A DNA stretch of 64,000 nucleotides, taken from positions 12,341,047 through 12,405,046 of the forward strand of contig NC_047066.1 of NCBI RefSeq assembly GCF_902459465.1, in the 5' to 3' direction. Positions 1 through 11,142 of the stretch are shown in pieces. The stretch comes from Asterias rubens (lineage: Eukaryota > Echinodermata > Asteroidea > Forcipulatida > Asteriidae). The notes beneath the pieces are model-generated. The model saw only the letters and a program-made list of their open reading frames with translations. It was not told where the DNA came from and searched no databases. Position 1 is the stretch's first letter. Each line of letters starts with the position of its first letter. The translations under genes were made by a program, and so were the position numbers.

Positions 1-201
1 ACATGTTTAAATGTACAATGACTTCCATTAGTCACAAGTGAAAGCTGAAATTTGAATTCCTCAGACTAATCAGACAGTTGCTACGTCAAATGGTTCGGGG
101 AAAGCTTTCGTATTGCAACCTCCAGATAAGCAAACCCTAGTACCATTGTGCCATACACATCCATTCAGGATTGTGTATACAATGTAGGTGGTCGCCTTCT
201 C

Positions 202-588
202 TTAAAGGCAGTGGACACTATTGGTAACTACTCAAAATAATTATTCGCATAAAACCTTTCTTGGTGACGAGTAATGTGGAGAGGTTGATGGTATCAAACA
301 TTGTGAGAAATGGCTCCCTCTGAAGTGCCATAGTTTTCCAGAAAGAAGTAATTTTCCACGAATTTGATTTTGAGACCTCAGATTTAGAACTTGAGGTCTC
401 GAAATCAACCATCTAAACGCACATAACTTCGTGTGACAAGGGTGTTTTTTTCTTTCATTATTATCTTGCAAGTTCGATGAACCACTGAGCTCAAATTTTC
501 ACAGGTTAGTTATTTTATGCATATGTTGAGATACACCAACTGTGAAGGCTAGTCTTTGACAATTACCAATAGTGTCCACTGTCTTTAA
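202..588. mobile_element. M1 MITE, complete, in SBNO intron
   Basis: Ends TTAAAGGCAGTGGACACTATTGG and a matching inverted CCAATAGTGTCCACTGTCTTTAA. The family's central inverted repeat (GAGACCTCA...TGAGGTCTC) lies near 370-400. Confidence 0.9.
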
Positions 589-955
589 GTAACTACCCAA
601 AAGCTAGCCCTGTAATTTGTGACTATTAAAACCAAGTAATTGTACCAGACTTTATTCAATTCAATTCAAATACACATTTATTTCCATACTGCCATGAAGA
701 ATATTGACAATTACATGTACTACGGAGTTAGGCAAAAATAACATTAAATAACAGTAAGCAGGATTAATGTAAAAAAATAGAGTATTGGGTTATTCTGATA
801 AGCAGAAGCTTGTAAAAAAACAGCCAGACAGACAAAGAAACAAAACAAACCGATGGACATGCAAACAGAAGGACAGACGAACATAAGACATGACAACTAC
901 TCTTAGATTATTCAAATCTAACTTCCAAAATCTGAATGAATGTGTACAATAGAAT

Positions 956-1097
956 AGGAGACTTTCCAACACTAGGTGGCAGCAGACATACCGGGTAAAT
1001 TTCCATTGTTTACGTAGTTCTGAACATGCGCATAATTCTGAGAACAATGGATTTACCCGGTAAGTCTGCTGCCCTCTATCGTCCCAGAAAGTCTCCC
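956..1097. repeat. Palindromic MITE, GGAGACTTTC ends, in SBNO intron
   Basis: TAGGAGACTTTCC...CCAGAAAGTCTCC with inner arms GGTGGCAGCAGACATACCGG and CCGGTAAGTCTGCTGCC. A near-identical copy occurs at 35636. Confidence 0.85.
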
Positions 1098-1221
1098 ATT
1101 GGTACCAAGTTTTACACATCTTTACAAAAGCTTTCCCTAAACCATGTGCCAAAGGAAAGATAGCTTATGAAGAAGGCCCCTTTTGCTAATTACTGTTGTC
1201 TTTTTGTTTTGCTATTTGCAG

Positions 1222-1321
1222 TACGGCAGAGCAGCGCTGGAGTCTATCATGAAATCCATTGTCGATCTGCAGACTCCAATGGTGCCACCTCCTGCTGGGT
1301 ATAATGGTCCCTTCCTAAAAG
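1222..1321 (+). CDS. SBNO: SBNO exon a
   Basis: The acceptor follows TTTGCAG and the donor is GTAAAC. The exon encodes [15 protein letters not shown] and a proline-rich stretch (VPPPAGYNG), the region that follows the helicase core in SBNO proteins. It ends in phase 1. No exon is visible in 1-1221, so that stretch is intron. Confidence 0.88.
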
Positions 1322-4300
1322 GTAAACAAAAATAATGAACGTTAAAGGCAGTGGACACTATTGGTAATTAATCAAAATAGTTGTTAGCATATAAACTTAC
1401 TTGATAACAAGCAATGGAGAACTGTTGATAGTATACAAATATTGACTGCTTCGAGTGGCACAGTAAACTTAGTCACTCGAGGTGATCCCCGGAGCAGCCT
1501 ATCTGCCCGAGGCGAAGCCGAGGGAAGATAGGCTGCTTCGGGGATCACCGAGAGTGACTAGTTTTACTATGCCACAAGACAAAGCAGTCAATATTTGTTT
1601 TATAACACCCCTTCCATTGATTCTGTATACTTTAACAATTATTCATGTGATCCACTATCTCCAACGTTGTGTTGCGTACAGAAAAGTACTGTTGAACAAT
1701 TCTTTCGGCGTATTTCATGCTGCTTTTAGTGTACTCTGAATCTGCTGAGTCTATAAAATCTCGTAATTCATCTTCAGTAAGTAAAACAAATCCAGACGGG
1801 GCTCATTGTCCTCCATTTTCCTTGTAGAATTGCCAAAACACTTTACGTACGTCGGGCACAATCAATCGTCAAACAAGAACTGTAAAATCTTACGTTGAAA
1901 CACCAAGTTTTGACAAAATAAGAGTGTACCAGACTATTGCTGTTACGTTCATTCTCTAAACCGTGTTTCAAATGCACATATGTTGTTCATACACCGGGTT
2001 CGAGGTTGTCAAGCAGCTCGTTTAAATCAATGGTAGTCAAATGTAGTCTGGGTACCAGCGTATCCATGCAATAGTACATCGTTTGCTAGGCTATCGTTGA
2101 ATAGTCCATTGAGTAGTTACTTTGGTCGGTGAACATGTACAAGAGTAAAAATACACAAAACGCTGACACGCTCTCGGCCAATCAACAGACAAAATCAAAG
2201 GAAGGGGTGTTATAATATAAAACGTCTTGAGAAACGGCTCCCTCTGAAGTAATGTAGTTTTCGAGAAAGAAGTTATTTTCCACGAATTTGATTTGGAGAC
2301 CTCAGATTTAGACTTTGAGGTTCCGAAATCAAGCATCTGAAAGCACACCGCTTCGATTGACAAGGGTGTTTTTCTTCCCTTATTATCTCGCAACTTCGAC
2401 AACCAATTGAGTTCAAATTTGCACAGGCGGTCGACAATATCACCAAAGTTGTCCAGTGTCTCTCAGTCTTACCAGCGTCAATAACATTGAATAACCTTGT
2501 TACACCCAACCTTATCTGATTTTCCCAGATGCCCAGGCGGCCTTGGTTGGTGTAGGCTTGATTCAGGTGGATGAGAGATACAACGTAACAGTACTAGATA
2601 AAGGTATGTAGTCACCTTCTTAAAAGTACAGGGGTTGTTTTCACAAAGAGTTGGGACAAGTCCCATCTTAAGACTAGTCCTATGAGATATATAAAATGTA
2701 TGGCTAGTCCTAAGTTAGGACTAGACTCGAGATAAGACTACTCTTAACTCTTTGTGAAATCAACTCCAGGCCTGATACTTCACGGAGGCAACGGAGGCGA
2801 TTGCCTCTGTGCCCCCTGGTCATTGCCTTGGTGCCCTTGAAATGCTCAACAGTAGAAATGGACAATTTCCTCAAAGGGTGCTCCTTAACCAAGGAGAAAA
2901 TGCCCTGGTGCCCTTGCCCTTTCAAAAATGAAGCATACAGGGCTGAAGTACATTTTTTGTACTGAGTGGTAGTAAGCACATTGTAGTTCCATGGCTTCAG
3001 GCCTGGGATCAGTGTCATAGCTCAGCCTCTGACACTACTCGCTCCTTAACGCCCGGTCCCACTGCAGCGATAACGAGAATGAGATTGATAACGATAACAT
3101 AAACGACGCAAAGAGAACGCATTCTATTGGTTGAATGAGCGTGTGCGTATTCTGCATGGACCAATTCAACCAATATAATGCGTTCTCATCGTGATTGTTA
3201 TCGTTTTCGTTGTCGCTGCAGTGTGACTCGGCCTGCATTAAGCCGCACCTTTCACGTTTTTGCTCCTCGTACCTGGACTGCGCTCACACTACCAATCAGA
3301 GAGTCTGACTCATTATGCACATTCAAGAATTGTATCAAAACGTTTGGATATCCAATCTAAGGCGCTGCGATCTTGATGTAGTGGTGCTTTATTAATGCCT
3401 TATATGTATATGTATGTATGTATGTATGTATATAGCGTTGCTTAACAGCAAGCAAATTTTCATTTTCAACTGAAGCAGAAAAAAATTGCACACATTATGT
3501 AGTAGTAAGTAAACAAGGTTAACCTTCCCAAGAACTGTGCTCCTCTGACCATGTTGTTGACGGCTTTTGACTGGCCTTACCTTAGCTTGACTATACCTTC
3601 CCTACAGGAATAGTCAAGTCTGTAATGCATTTATTCAAACGATGGTGTTTCTGTTAAGCAGAGTGTGTCTTGGAATCCCCAGCCCTGACACTTGTATCCT
3701 TAAGCAAGACACTCAATGGGTTGGTCCCATGTGTTGTGTTAAAGAACCCAGTGCACTTTAGCGAAAAGAGAAGGGGTTCGCCCCGGTGTTCCTGGTCTGA
3801 TCGGCAGCAAATTGCACCACAGCATCTTGTAAAGCATTACATGGTGCGTTCTAAGGATTAGGTCTCATAATTCAAAAACGTTTAGTCCCACATCTTGCAG
3901 GAAATACTGTATGTTACGCCACCAGGAGCGTCATTAAGTGATGGACATGTGCGCTATATTAGTGTTCTTATTATTAATATAAATGGTTTATTTATTTGTA
4001 AAAATGTCATCGCAGCTTACCGCTGAATTGCGACATAATGCACAATCGTTAAAAATACTCCAATAATTATTATAAATTGTTTTAAAAATTATTTTAATAA
4101 TCACAAAGAGGCCTGGTAGAAATGTACAAACAGTTAATAGTATCGTCATTCTCTATTCCCCATCAGATTACAACAACATGTCTAAATTCCTGAACCGCAT
4201 CCTTGGGATGGAGGTTGAGATGCAAAATCACCTGTTTGCCTACTTCACGACCACCCTAGAGGCGATTATACAGCAGGCAAGACGAGACGGAAAGTACGAC

Positions 4301-7300
4301 ATGGGAATCCTAGGTAAGTGCTGTAGACACATGGTGAATGGTTTCACTATCTCTCTAGTTTTGCTTTTTCAAGACATGCCTTCCCACTAAAAAAGCGCCT
4401 TCATCGTAGGTGAGTGCTGCAGACACACGGTGAATGGTTTCACCATCTTTCTAGTTTTGCTTTATCCAAGACATGCCTTCCCACAAAAAAAAACCTTTAA
4501 GGCACTGGAAACGTTTGGTAATTGCTCAAAATATACAAGTATAAAAAGTTACTTGGTAACGAGGAACAGAAAGCTGTTGATAGAGTGTGAAACATTGTGA
4601 GATACGATTCCCTCTGAAGTAAGGTAGTTTTTAGGCCTGTGTGTTTATGGTTGTTTTTGTAAAAGTTTAACCATTTTTGTGGATGCTATCATCCTAACAT
4701 CCTTCTGAGTTGTGAAGGGGGGGTAACCCTGTTTCAGCCCCAGGAGTAGGTGGTAGTGTGCCCCTGGTGGCAGTTGATCTGGGTCAGCAGCCGAAATCGG
4801 TTAAGTGTAACTCTTACCTTGAAGTGGCCATCCCTTTCTGTGGATGATATCACGCCAACATTCTGACGGGTTATGAAAGGGGGTAACCCTGTTTCAGCCC
4901 CAGAGTAGGTGGTTTTGTGCCCCTGGTGGCAGTTGATCTGGGTCGACAGCCAAAATTGGTGAAGTGTAGCCCTTACCTTGAAGTGGCCGTTCGACCTTGT
5001 GAGTTGGGCAATATGTCACAAATAAACAAATAAAATAAAAACAAGGAATGTTGTTATTTTTGTATCTTTTATTCAATCAATTACTTGCTCAGATATTGGA
5101 TCCGTGTCCGAAGGTCAGAAGGTCAGGAAGCTTCAGACACAGACGTTCGTTCGAACCTTCTCAACGGGGATTGTTCACACTGAACTTCACAAGGTAAAGC
5201 TAATAATCCCAACCTTCCCAAAAATCCAACTGCATGTATTGTTTGATAATAGCTATTATAATAACTGGACTGAGGATTGCACCAGTGACCTTGTTATGCC
5301 ATGCATAGGATCAGACATCAGGCATGTGAGACTTCCTCTTTTCAGCTGATTTCCTCGTTTGGGGTTTTGATTTTCCTCATTTTTTTCGTCACTTTCTGTG
5401 TACAAAAGTGAAGGAATATTATCTTTTCCCTTTTTTTTTTACTTGCCCAGTTTTCTCTATTCCTCTTTTTTCATGGAAAGTTTACTCACATGCCTGTATG
5501 CACCATAATCAGAGTTTAACAGTTTGGGTTCTGATTTACTGTAAGGTGTTAGATTTTGTGAAATTTGTTGTACTTGCATTGGGAAGGTTGTCTCGGTTGT
5601 CAAGTTTTGCTTAAAGGGTTGTTGTTTGTCGCCCTCTATAGGTGAGTCAGGAGAGAGGAATGTCGTGGGACAGTGCAATGGACATATGGAGCGCCCTCGC
5701 TAAGCCTGAGGAAGGATTCTACGTCACATCACAGGTATGTCTTTCGCTTCAACCTACAAAATTAGTGAGGATGTTTAAAAAACTAAGCCCACGTAATGGG
5801 AAGTTTTCCGCAACCTCTTTCGGCCTGTTAGTTTTACAACGGTGACAGTAATTTGACAGGGAGGGCAGTATACCATACATCCCAATAAGATTTAATGTGT
5901 GGTACTTCAACAAAAATAAGTTCAATGGGAACACGGCTTAAGTTAAAAATGAAGAGGAAAAAAGGCACTGAAAGAGCCAAATAATATTTTTTTATTCCAG
6001 TAACCAACTATCATGACTGATTTACTGTGTTTTATTATTTTGTGTGAATTCAACTAGCAAAGTGACTTTACTTGTTTTCATTGTAGCTGTCGAGCAACAA
6101 GAAGACGGCAATCTTAGTGAAGTATGGATCAACGACCCACGCCATTAAGAAACAATTAGTGAATGTCTTCAAACCAAACATTGGCATGCAGGTTAGTTCA
6201 AAATTAATACAGTTTTTTGCATTGAAGGCACTGGACACTATTGGTAATTACTCAAAATAATTGTTAGCGTAAAAACTTACTTGGTAACGTGCGATGGAGA
6301 GCTGTTAATAGTAAAACACATTTAACAGTAGATTTTGAGAACAAAAATGTTCGAATTGATTGCGAGAGCTCAGCTGACGTCTCGAAATCAAGCATCTGAA
6401 ACCGCACAACTTGTGCGGGCATGGGTATTTATTCTTCCAATATTCTCTCGCAACTTCCACAACCAATTGAGCTCAAATTTTCACAGGTTAGTTATTTTAT
6501 GCATATGTTGAGATACACCAAGTAAGAAGACTGTTCTTTGACAATTACCAAAGGTGTCCAGTGCCTTTAATTTTGCACTTGCAAGTCGATCTCTACATCA
6601 TGTGATGCGATCAAGCAAAATGAGTTGTTCGACTCAGGTATTTTTTTATTTAATTGTTTTATTTGAAAAGAGCATAATCTACGCTTTAAAGGCAGTGGAC
6701 ACTATTGGTAATTACTCAAAATAATTATCAGCATAAATCTCACTTGGTAACGAGTAATGGGGAGAGGTTGATAGTATAAAACATTGTGAGAAACAGCTAC
6801 CTCTGTAGTGACGTAGTTTTCGAGAAAGAAGTCATTTTCCAAAAATTTGATTTTGAGGTCTCGAAATCAAGCATCTGAAAGCACACAACTTCGTGTGACA
6901 AGGGTGTTTTTTTCTTTCATAGTTATCTCGCAATTCTGACGATCAATCGAGCTCAAATTTTTACAGGTTTGTTATTTTATGCATATGTTGAGATACACTA
7001 AGTTAGAAGACTGGTCTTTGACAATTACCAATAGTGTCCACTGTCTCTAATACTGTTAAAACCCCATGACGACGCCACCTTTGGTTCAAAAGTTGTGAAA
7101 GTATGAGACCAAGAGACGTGACAGAATAAAACTGAGAAAAAGGGGCTTAATTAAAGTGGTTGTTTATTGAAAATACATCGGCACATTTTCTTTCAATGCT
7201 AATTTAGCTCCTTTTTAATGTTATTTACATTTATCTGGAAGGGACTTGCCAAAATAAAATACCACCTCTGTTGGCTTGCTTTGGCTTGTTTCTCCCAACT

Positions 7301-10042
7301 GATGTTTTTGGAGAAACAACTCATTTTAGCCGCATCACATCACCTGTAGGTACAAATGTGATTTCTGATTGTCAATATTTTACTAATCTATAATCAACAG
7401 ATTGACAGACTTTAGGGTCACAGGACCAGTGCTTTAGTTGCCATTATAAAGCACGTATGCCTTCATGTTATTCTGTTCAACATATTTCTTTTGTATTTTT
7501 TCCTTTAAAGCCATTGGACACTTTCTGAACAGAACAAAAATATAAAGTTCACAGATTTATAAATAACTTACAGGGTTTTCAGAAGGTAATGGTGAAAGAC
7601 TTCTCTTGAAATATTATTCCATGAAATGCTTTACTTTTTGAGAAAACATTAAAACAATTATCAATTCTCGATATCGAGAATAACGGATTTATTTAAAACA
7701 CATGTCATGGCACGGTGAAACGTGCGGAAACAAGGGTGGGTTTTCTCGTTATTTTCTCCCGATGACCTAATGAGCCTAAATTTTCACAGGTTTGTTATTT
7801 TATATATGAGCTGTGATACACGAAGTGTGGGCCTTAGACAATACTGTTTACCAATGTTGTGCGATTGCTTTATCTATAATCTTATTTGCAATTACATGTA
7901 TTGTCTGATTGTTACTGTTCTTTGTGAAACGGCCAAATAAATAATAAATAATAATAACCCTATGTGCCAGTTCCTATTAAACAAATTTCCGTTACTATTT
8001 CAGGTTAAGATGGAGAGCCTGGTTGATATAAGGAAGAAGTATCGTAAAGTGATGATTCCAGACGAGGCTCGGATGTTTTGGGAGGCTCAATACAGTGCAG
8101 CGGAGATCCTATGTGTACATGCATACTGGTAAGACAACCCCCCTCCCTCCCTCCCTCGGGTACAACTTCAATTCTATAGAGCTGCTCAAGCAGAAAATAA
8201 TACTCAAAAACTCCCTTCTTAGTGCTAATGAGCAGAAAACCAGTCACAAATTGTCCATGTGACATAGTATTCCGGCTGGTAACCTAATTTTGGTTAGCAT
8301 AACTCTGTTTTGCTTAGCTTATTTTGTGCAGTTTATGATCTGGGCTTAATTTCGTGGAGCTGCTTAAGCACAAAAACTAGCTAAGCACAACAAAAAATAT
8401 GCTTCCCAGAACAAGTTTACCAGGTAAAACAAAAATTGTATGTGCAGCATATCTGACTGGTATCCATTACATGTAAAGAAATGGATCCCATATTCTGAAA
8501 CGTAGAGCTCTCCACAAACCTTGCAAGGAAAAATATGCCCATCTGGGCCAAATTTCATAGAGCTGCTAAGCACAAAAATTTGCTCAGCATGAAATTTCTT
8601 CCTTGATAAAAACAGGATTAGCTACCAAATTTCCACGTGATTTTCAGGATAAACAAACAACAGCTGAATACCAGTAACAAGAGATATGCAACAAATGGAA
8701 ATTTTGTTGGTAATCCTGTTTTTATCAAGGTAGAAGTTTCGCGCTAAGCAAATTTGTGTGCTTAGCAGCTCTCTATGAAATTGGGCCCAGGTTTGATAAA
8801 GCGCTATATAAGAACTATGTATTATTATTATTAAAATATTGGGCCCCTCGGGAGTTGACTCAAGTTCTTCATGTAATCTTTGTAAATCCAGGAGAGACTC
8901 GTGCAAGCGTGTCCTAGCCGGCCTCCCCTGTGAGATTGGTCTCAGAAGACGCACCCATTATGTCCTCTCCGGCTCTGTCCTGAGTGTGTGGGACAAGATT
9001 GAGAAGATCTTGGCATTGCAGCCGGGACCCGCCTCAAAGATGCAGATATTCCGTCTGAGGACAGACGATGGATCCAAGATTGTTGGTGAGTACCAGTAGT
9101 GATTAGATCATAGGCCTGAAGCTTTGTGGGGCAAGGGCATCAAGGCGGTTTTTTTCCCCTTGATAACTCTATGAGGAAATTGTAAATTTGTTTTGGAACA
9201 TCTACATGTATGAAGTAGGATTTGAAACTTTGCAATGGTGGGAGTATGACTAGGTTAGGTTTGCGGTAGCACCTCAATTAAATCTCTTTTGAGTAATGTT
9301 GGTTCTGAAATGAACCGATTGGGGGGAGGGGGGTTGGGTAGACAACTCAAAATTTTGATCTCCAGAACCAACACTATTCAAAAGAGATTTACATATGGTG
9401 CTACCGTAAACCTCACCTAAGCTGCATATCAGGGTTAAAGACACTAGACAGTATTGGTAATTGTCAAAGACCATTCTTCTCACTTGGTGTATCTCAACAT
9501 ATGCATAAAAAAAACTGAAAACTTGAGCACAATTGGATGCCAAGTTGCGAGATAATAGTGAACGGAAAAAAAACCCGTGTCACACAAAGTTGTGTGCTTT
9601 CAGATGCTTGATTTCGAGACCTCAAAATCTAATCCTGAGGTCTTGAAATCATATTCGTGAAAAATTACTTCCTTTTCGAAACTACATCACTTCAGAAGGA
9701 GCCGTTTCTCACAATGTTTTATACTACCAACCTCTCCCCATTACTTGTTACCAAGTAAGCTTTTATGCCAATAATTGTTTTGAGTAAATACCAATAGTGT
9801 CCACTGCCTTTATGATTACAAACTCTAAGGTTAAGGAATGATGCTGATCCACTAGACAACACTGACCCGAATTGTGCCTGGGACAACTCATTGCACACTA
9901 ACCCCAACTCTTTGTTTTTCACACCTCAGGAATACTAATTCCTAGCAACTGTATCACTGCTGTACGCAAGTCCCTCTTAGAAGATGCCACGACTTATGTT
10001 GACAACTTTGACGATTCCGCTGAAGTCATTACAATAGACTGA
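1222..10042 (+). CDS. SBNO: Strawberry notch homologue (SBNO), C-terminal nine exons, 5' partial
   Basis: Nine exons with GT-AG borders and compatible phases join into one open frame: 1222-1321, 2529-2603, 4167-4313, 5093-5193, 5642-5734, 6087-6191, 8004-8128, 8892-9085 and 9930-10042 (TGA). The product has the hallmarks of the SBNO C-terminal domain: [42 protein letters not shown], a CVHAYWR motif, and [21 protein letters not shown] proteins are nuclear helicase-like coregulators of the Notch and EGFR pathways; the ATPase domains must lie in exons left of the window. The protein stops soon after the GILIPSNC motif with a short acidic end ([13 protein letters not shown]), shorter than the Gln-rich tail I recall for human SBNO1. 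Introns carry many MITEs. I cannot tell whether it is closer to SBNO1 or SBNO2. Family assignment is very secure. Confidence 0.93.
1435..1598. repeat. Near-perfect long palindrome
   Basis: Arms pair from CAAATATTGACTGCTT to AAGCAGTCAATATTTG, through GTGATCCCCG and AGCAGCCTATCT, with a small loop (GAGGCGAAGCCGA) near 1520. It should form a strong hairpin or cruciform. Confidence 0.9.
1601..2214. mobile_element. 614-bp inverted-repeat element nested in M1
   Basis: The left end is TATAACACCCCTTCC and the right end its exact inverse GGAAGGGGTGTTATA; similarity continues ~10 bases inward (ATTGATTCTGT against TTTGATTTTGT). No transposase frame. Confidence 0.75.
2529..2603 (+). CDS. SBNO: SBNO exon b
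   Basis: The acceptor is TTTCCCAG and the donor GTATGT. It encodes [20 protein letters not shown], like the GLVGVGLL segment of vertebrate SBNO. Phase 1 on both sides. Confidence 0.88.
2631..2767. repeat. Palindromic MITE (TTCACAAAGAGTTGGGAC type)
   Basis: GGTTGTTTTCACAAAGAGTT pairs with AACTCTTTGTGAAATCAACT. Inner arms ACTAGTCCTATG/CTAGTCCTAAGTTAGGAC. It lies 28 bp after SBNO exon b. Confidence 0.85.
3050..3232. repeat. Palindromic MITE (CACTGCAGCGATAACG type)
   Basis: CCCACTGCAGCGATAACGAGA pairs with CGTTGTCGCTGCAGTGTGA; inner arms GAACGCATTCTATTGGTTGAA and the inverse. A relative lies at 54675-54833. Confidence 0.85.
3640..3985 (+). mobile_element. SINE body, second family
   Basis: GGTGTTTCTGTTAAGCAGAG resembles the anticodon-arm region of the tRNA-like head at 42553 (GGTGTTTCTGATCAACAGA). 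A long body follows, ending GCGCTATATTAGTGTTCTTATT, like other SINE/LINE tails here. Confidence 0.5.
4167..4313 (+). CDS. SBNO: SBNO exon c
   Basis: The acceptor is CCCATCAG and the donor GTAAGT. It encodes the most conserved SBNO segment in the window, including [19 protein letters not shown] and GKYDMGIL. Phase 1 on both sides. Confidence 0.92.
4497..4635. mobile_element. M1 MITE, left half only
   Basis: Begins TTAAGGCACTGGAAACG and continues to CCCTCTGAAGTAAGGTAG, then stops matching the family. Confidence 0.7.
4660..4990. repeat. Direct repeat, two ~161-bp units, SBNO intron
   Basis: GGTAACCCTGTTTCAGCCCC recurs ~161 bp apart, with GTGCCCCTGGTGGCAGTTGA in both units. It ends ~100 bp before SBNO exon d. 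Confidence 0.9.
5093..5193 (+). CDS. SBNO: SBNO exon d
   Basis: The acceptor is TTGCTCAG and the donor GTAAAG. It encodes [13 protein letters not shown] and then a less conserved stretch ending HTELHK. The exon changes the phase from 1 to 0. Confidence 0.87.
5642..5734 (+). CDS. SBNO: SBNO exon e
   Basis: The acceptor is CTCTATAG and the donor GTATGT. It encodes [19 protein letters not shown] and [10 protein letters not shown], matching the ERGMSW signature. Exactly 31 codons in phase 0. Confidence 0.9.
6087..6191 (+). CDS. SBNO: SBNO exon f
   Basis: The acceptor is CATTGTAG and the donor GTTAGT. It encodes [15 protein letters not shown] and FKPNIGMQ, matching the [11 protein letters not shown] motif of vertebrate homologues. 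Exactly 35 codons in phase 0. Confidence 0.9.
6223..6570. mobile_element. M1 MITE, diverged, in SBNO intron
   Basis: Ends GAAGGCACTGGACACTATTGG and GGTGTCCAGTGCCTTTAA. Internal ATGCATATGTTGAGATACACC is conserved. Confidence 0.85.
6686..7050. mobile_element. M1 MITE, complete, in SBNO intron
   Basis: Ends TTAAAGGCAGTGGACACTATTGG and CCAATAGTGTCCACTGTCTCTAA. Only 115 bp from the previous copy and in the same orientation. One arm of the central inverted repeat is deleted. Confidence 0.9.
7506..7880. mobile_element. M1-related MITE subfamily (AAAGCCATTGGAC ends)
   Basis: Starts TTAAAGCCATTGGACACTTTC. Its inner part, TTTTCACAGGTTTGTTATTTTAT, is shared with M1. A better-preserved reversed copy lies at 55783-56136. 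The right end is decayed. Confidence 0.7.
8004..8128 (+). CDS. SBNO: SBNO exon g
   Basis: The acceptor is ACTATTTCAG and the donor GTAAGA. It encodes [16 protein letters not shown] and a segment ending CVHAYW, the tryptophan split across the intron (phase 2). Confidence 0.9.
8160..8345. repeat. Palindromic MITE (ATAGAGCTGCT type), diverged
   Basis: CTATAGAGCTGCTCAAGCAG at the left and TAACCTAATTTTGGTTAGC with TTTTGCTTAGC at the right share the family's order. The partial copy 8346-8470 abuts it. Confidence 0.5.
8545..8789. repeat. Palindromic MITE (CATAGAGCTGCTTA type)
   Basis: GGGCCAAATTTCATAGAGCTGC pairs with GCAGCTCTCTATGAAATTGGGCCC. The inner arms CTTGATAAAAACAGGATTA and the inverse are extensive. 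It lies 100 bp before SBNO exon h. Confidence 0.85.
8892..9085 (+). CDS. SBNO: SBNO exon h
   Basis: The acceptor is AAATCCAG and the donor GTGAGT. It encodes [35 protein letters not shown] and [16 protein letters not shown], all near-diagnostic for SBNO. Ends in phase 1. Confidence 0.93.
9255..9420. repeat. Palindrome with ~55-bp arms, last SBNO intron
   Basis: TTAGGTTTGCGGTAGCACC...AAATCTCTTTTGAGTAATGTTGGTTCTG pairs with CAGAACCAACACTATTCAAAAGAGATTT...GGTGCTACCGTAAACC. The loop holds GGGGGGAGGGGGG. Confidence 0.85.
9435..9812. mobile_element. M1 MITE, reverse orientation, last SBNO intron
   Basis: Ends TTAAAGACACTAGACAGTATTGG and CCAATAGTGTCCACTGCCTTTA, with the family interior on the other strand. 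Confidence 0.85.
9930..10042 (+). CDS. SBNO: SBNO last coding exon
   Basis: The acceptor is CACCTCAG. It encodes [16 protein letters not shown] and an acidic end, then TGA. The first AATAAA downstream is near 10224, a possible poly(A) signal, but the 3' UTR end cannot be fixed. Confidence 0.88.
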
Positions 10043-10806
10043 GTGGCTACTGAGAGTCCACTGTAGACAGCTATGAGACCAGTCCACTAGTGCATCCACA
10101 CCACGAAACACCGCGTTGTCTAGTCTGCACGTACTGTTCCAGGTTAGCAGCCTTATTGGAGATGGAGGTATTGGGGACCCACTGTACACGATACTCGAGA
10201 CGTACCTCACATGAGACACCGCAAATAAATTCAACGGCTTGTGGTGTGTGTTATTCTTTGTGACAAGACACCCGTTGTTACATATCAAGGCACACCACAA
10301 GACACCACAACGCCTTGTCGCGTGTGTTCTTCCTTGTAACGGGGGGGGGGGGGGGGGGGGTAAGTTAATGCCAAGCAAGGGACACCACTAAACACCCCAT
10401 CGGCTTGTTTCACGTGTTTCTCCTTGTGGCTGTCTCTGGAGCATCCTTTCTGGACGTGAACATTGAGGGCACTGTTTTGATAGACTTTGCGAGAATGACC
10501 GTTGGCAGCAGTGAGATCTGAAAGGCACTGTTATTGGAATGTTACACATCACATCTGTTTTTCATCTTTCTAGCAGCATTTGAGGGTGCTGTTTTCAATT
10601 TTGCTGCTATTTATTCAGTCCATATTAGGGCATGACATTTACCCTATCACATACGATCTTTGCTGCCATTGGACATCTGGAGGAAGTAATTGCTCATTGC
10701 CTTGGACATTGAGGGCGCTGTTTTCAGTTTAATTAACCTCCCCAAACTCGAGCGTTTGCTGTCTGCAGTGGAGATAAAATATCATATTTAAGTGTAAATC
10801 ATGGGT
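10043..10806 (+). other. SBNO 3' flank, probable 3' UTR
   Basis: No coding signal. It contains repeated CACAAGACACCAC-like words and a 20-base G run (10341-10360). AATAAA near 10224 is a possible poly(A) signal. Confidence 0.4.
10341..10360 (+). repeat. Poly(G) run of 20
   Basis: An uninterrupted G tract. Similar G or C tracts occur near 17720, 27830, 28090, 29553 and 40375. Confidence 0.95.
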
Positions 10807-10963
10807 CCTGGGTCCAACTTCATAAAGCTGTAAAGCAGAAAGAATTTGCTTAGCACTGAAAAGCCTTGCTTAGCAGAAACAAACTACCACCCAAACTAAG
10901 GATGCCCGACTGATTTTTGCTAACCATTGAAATTGTTTTAGTACTATCTTATGAAATTAGGCC
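10807..10963. repeat. Palindromic MITE (AGCTGCTTA family), short
   Basis: TCCAACTTCATAAAGCTG and the inverted end CTTATGAAATTAGGCCC bracket CTTGCTTAGCAGAAAC and TTTTTGCTAACC. Confidence 0.55.
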
Positions 10964-11142
10964 CTGAACTCAATTTCATAAGGCTGATGCATGAACCCAA
11001 AACTATTCCTACCAGTCTAGGGTTACCAGCCAAAGTACAGTGATCATGTACATCTGTAAATGGTATCCTGATTAATTTGTGCTAACCAGAAAAGTGTTAA
11101 GCAATAGTTTCTGCTTAAGCATCACTTTGAAATTTGGGCCCA
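10964..11142. repeat. Palindromic MITE, same family, adjacent copy
   Basis: AACTCAATTTCATAAGGCTGATGC to GCATCACTTTGAAATTTGGGCCC. Inner GGTTACCAGCC and TGGTATCCTGAT follow the family pattern. Confidence 0.6.

Larger units (their letters stand above)
1342..2465. mobile_element. M1 MITE broken by nested insertions
   Basis: The left part (1342-1434) and right part (2215-2465) match the family. Between them sit a long palindrome (1435-1598) and an element with TATAACACCCC ends (1601-2214). Confidence 0.8.
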
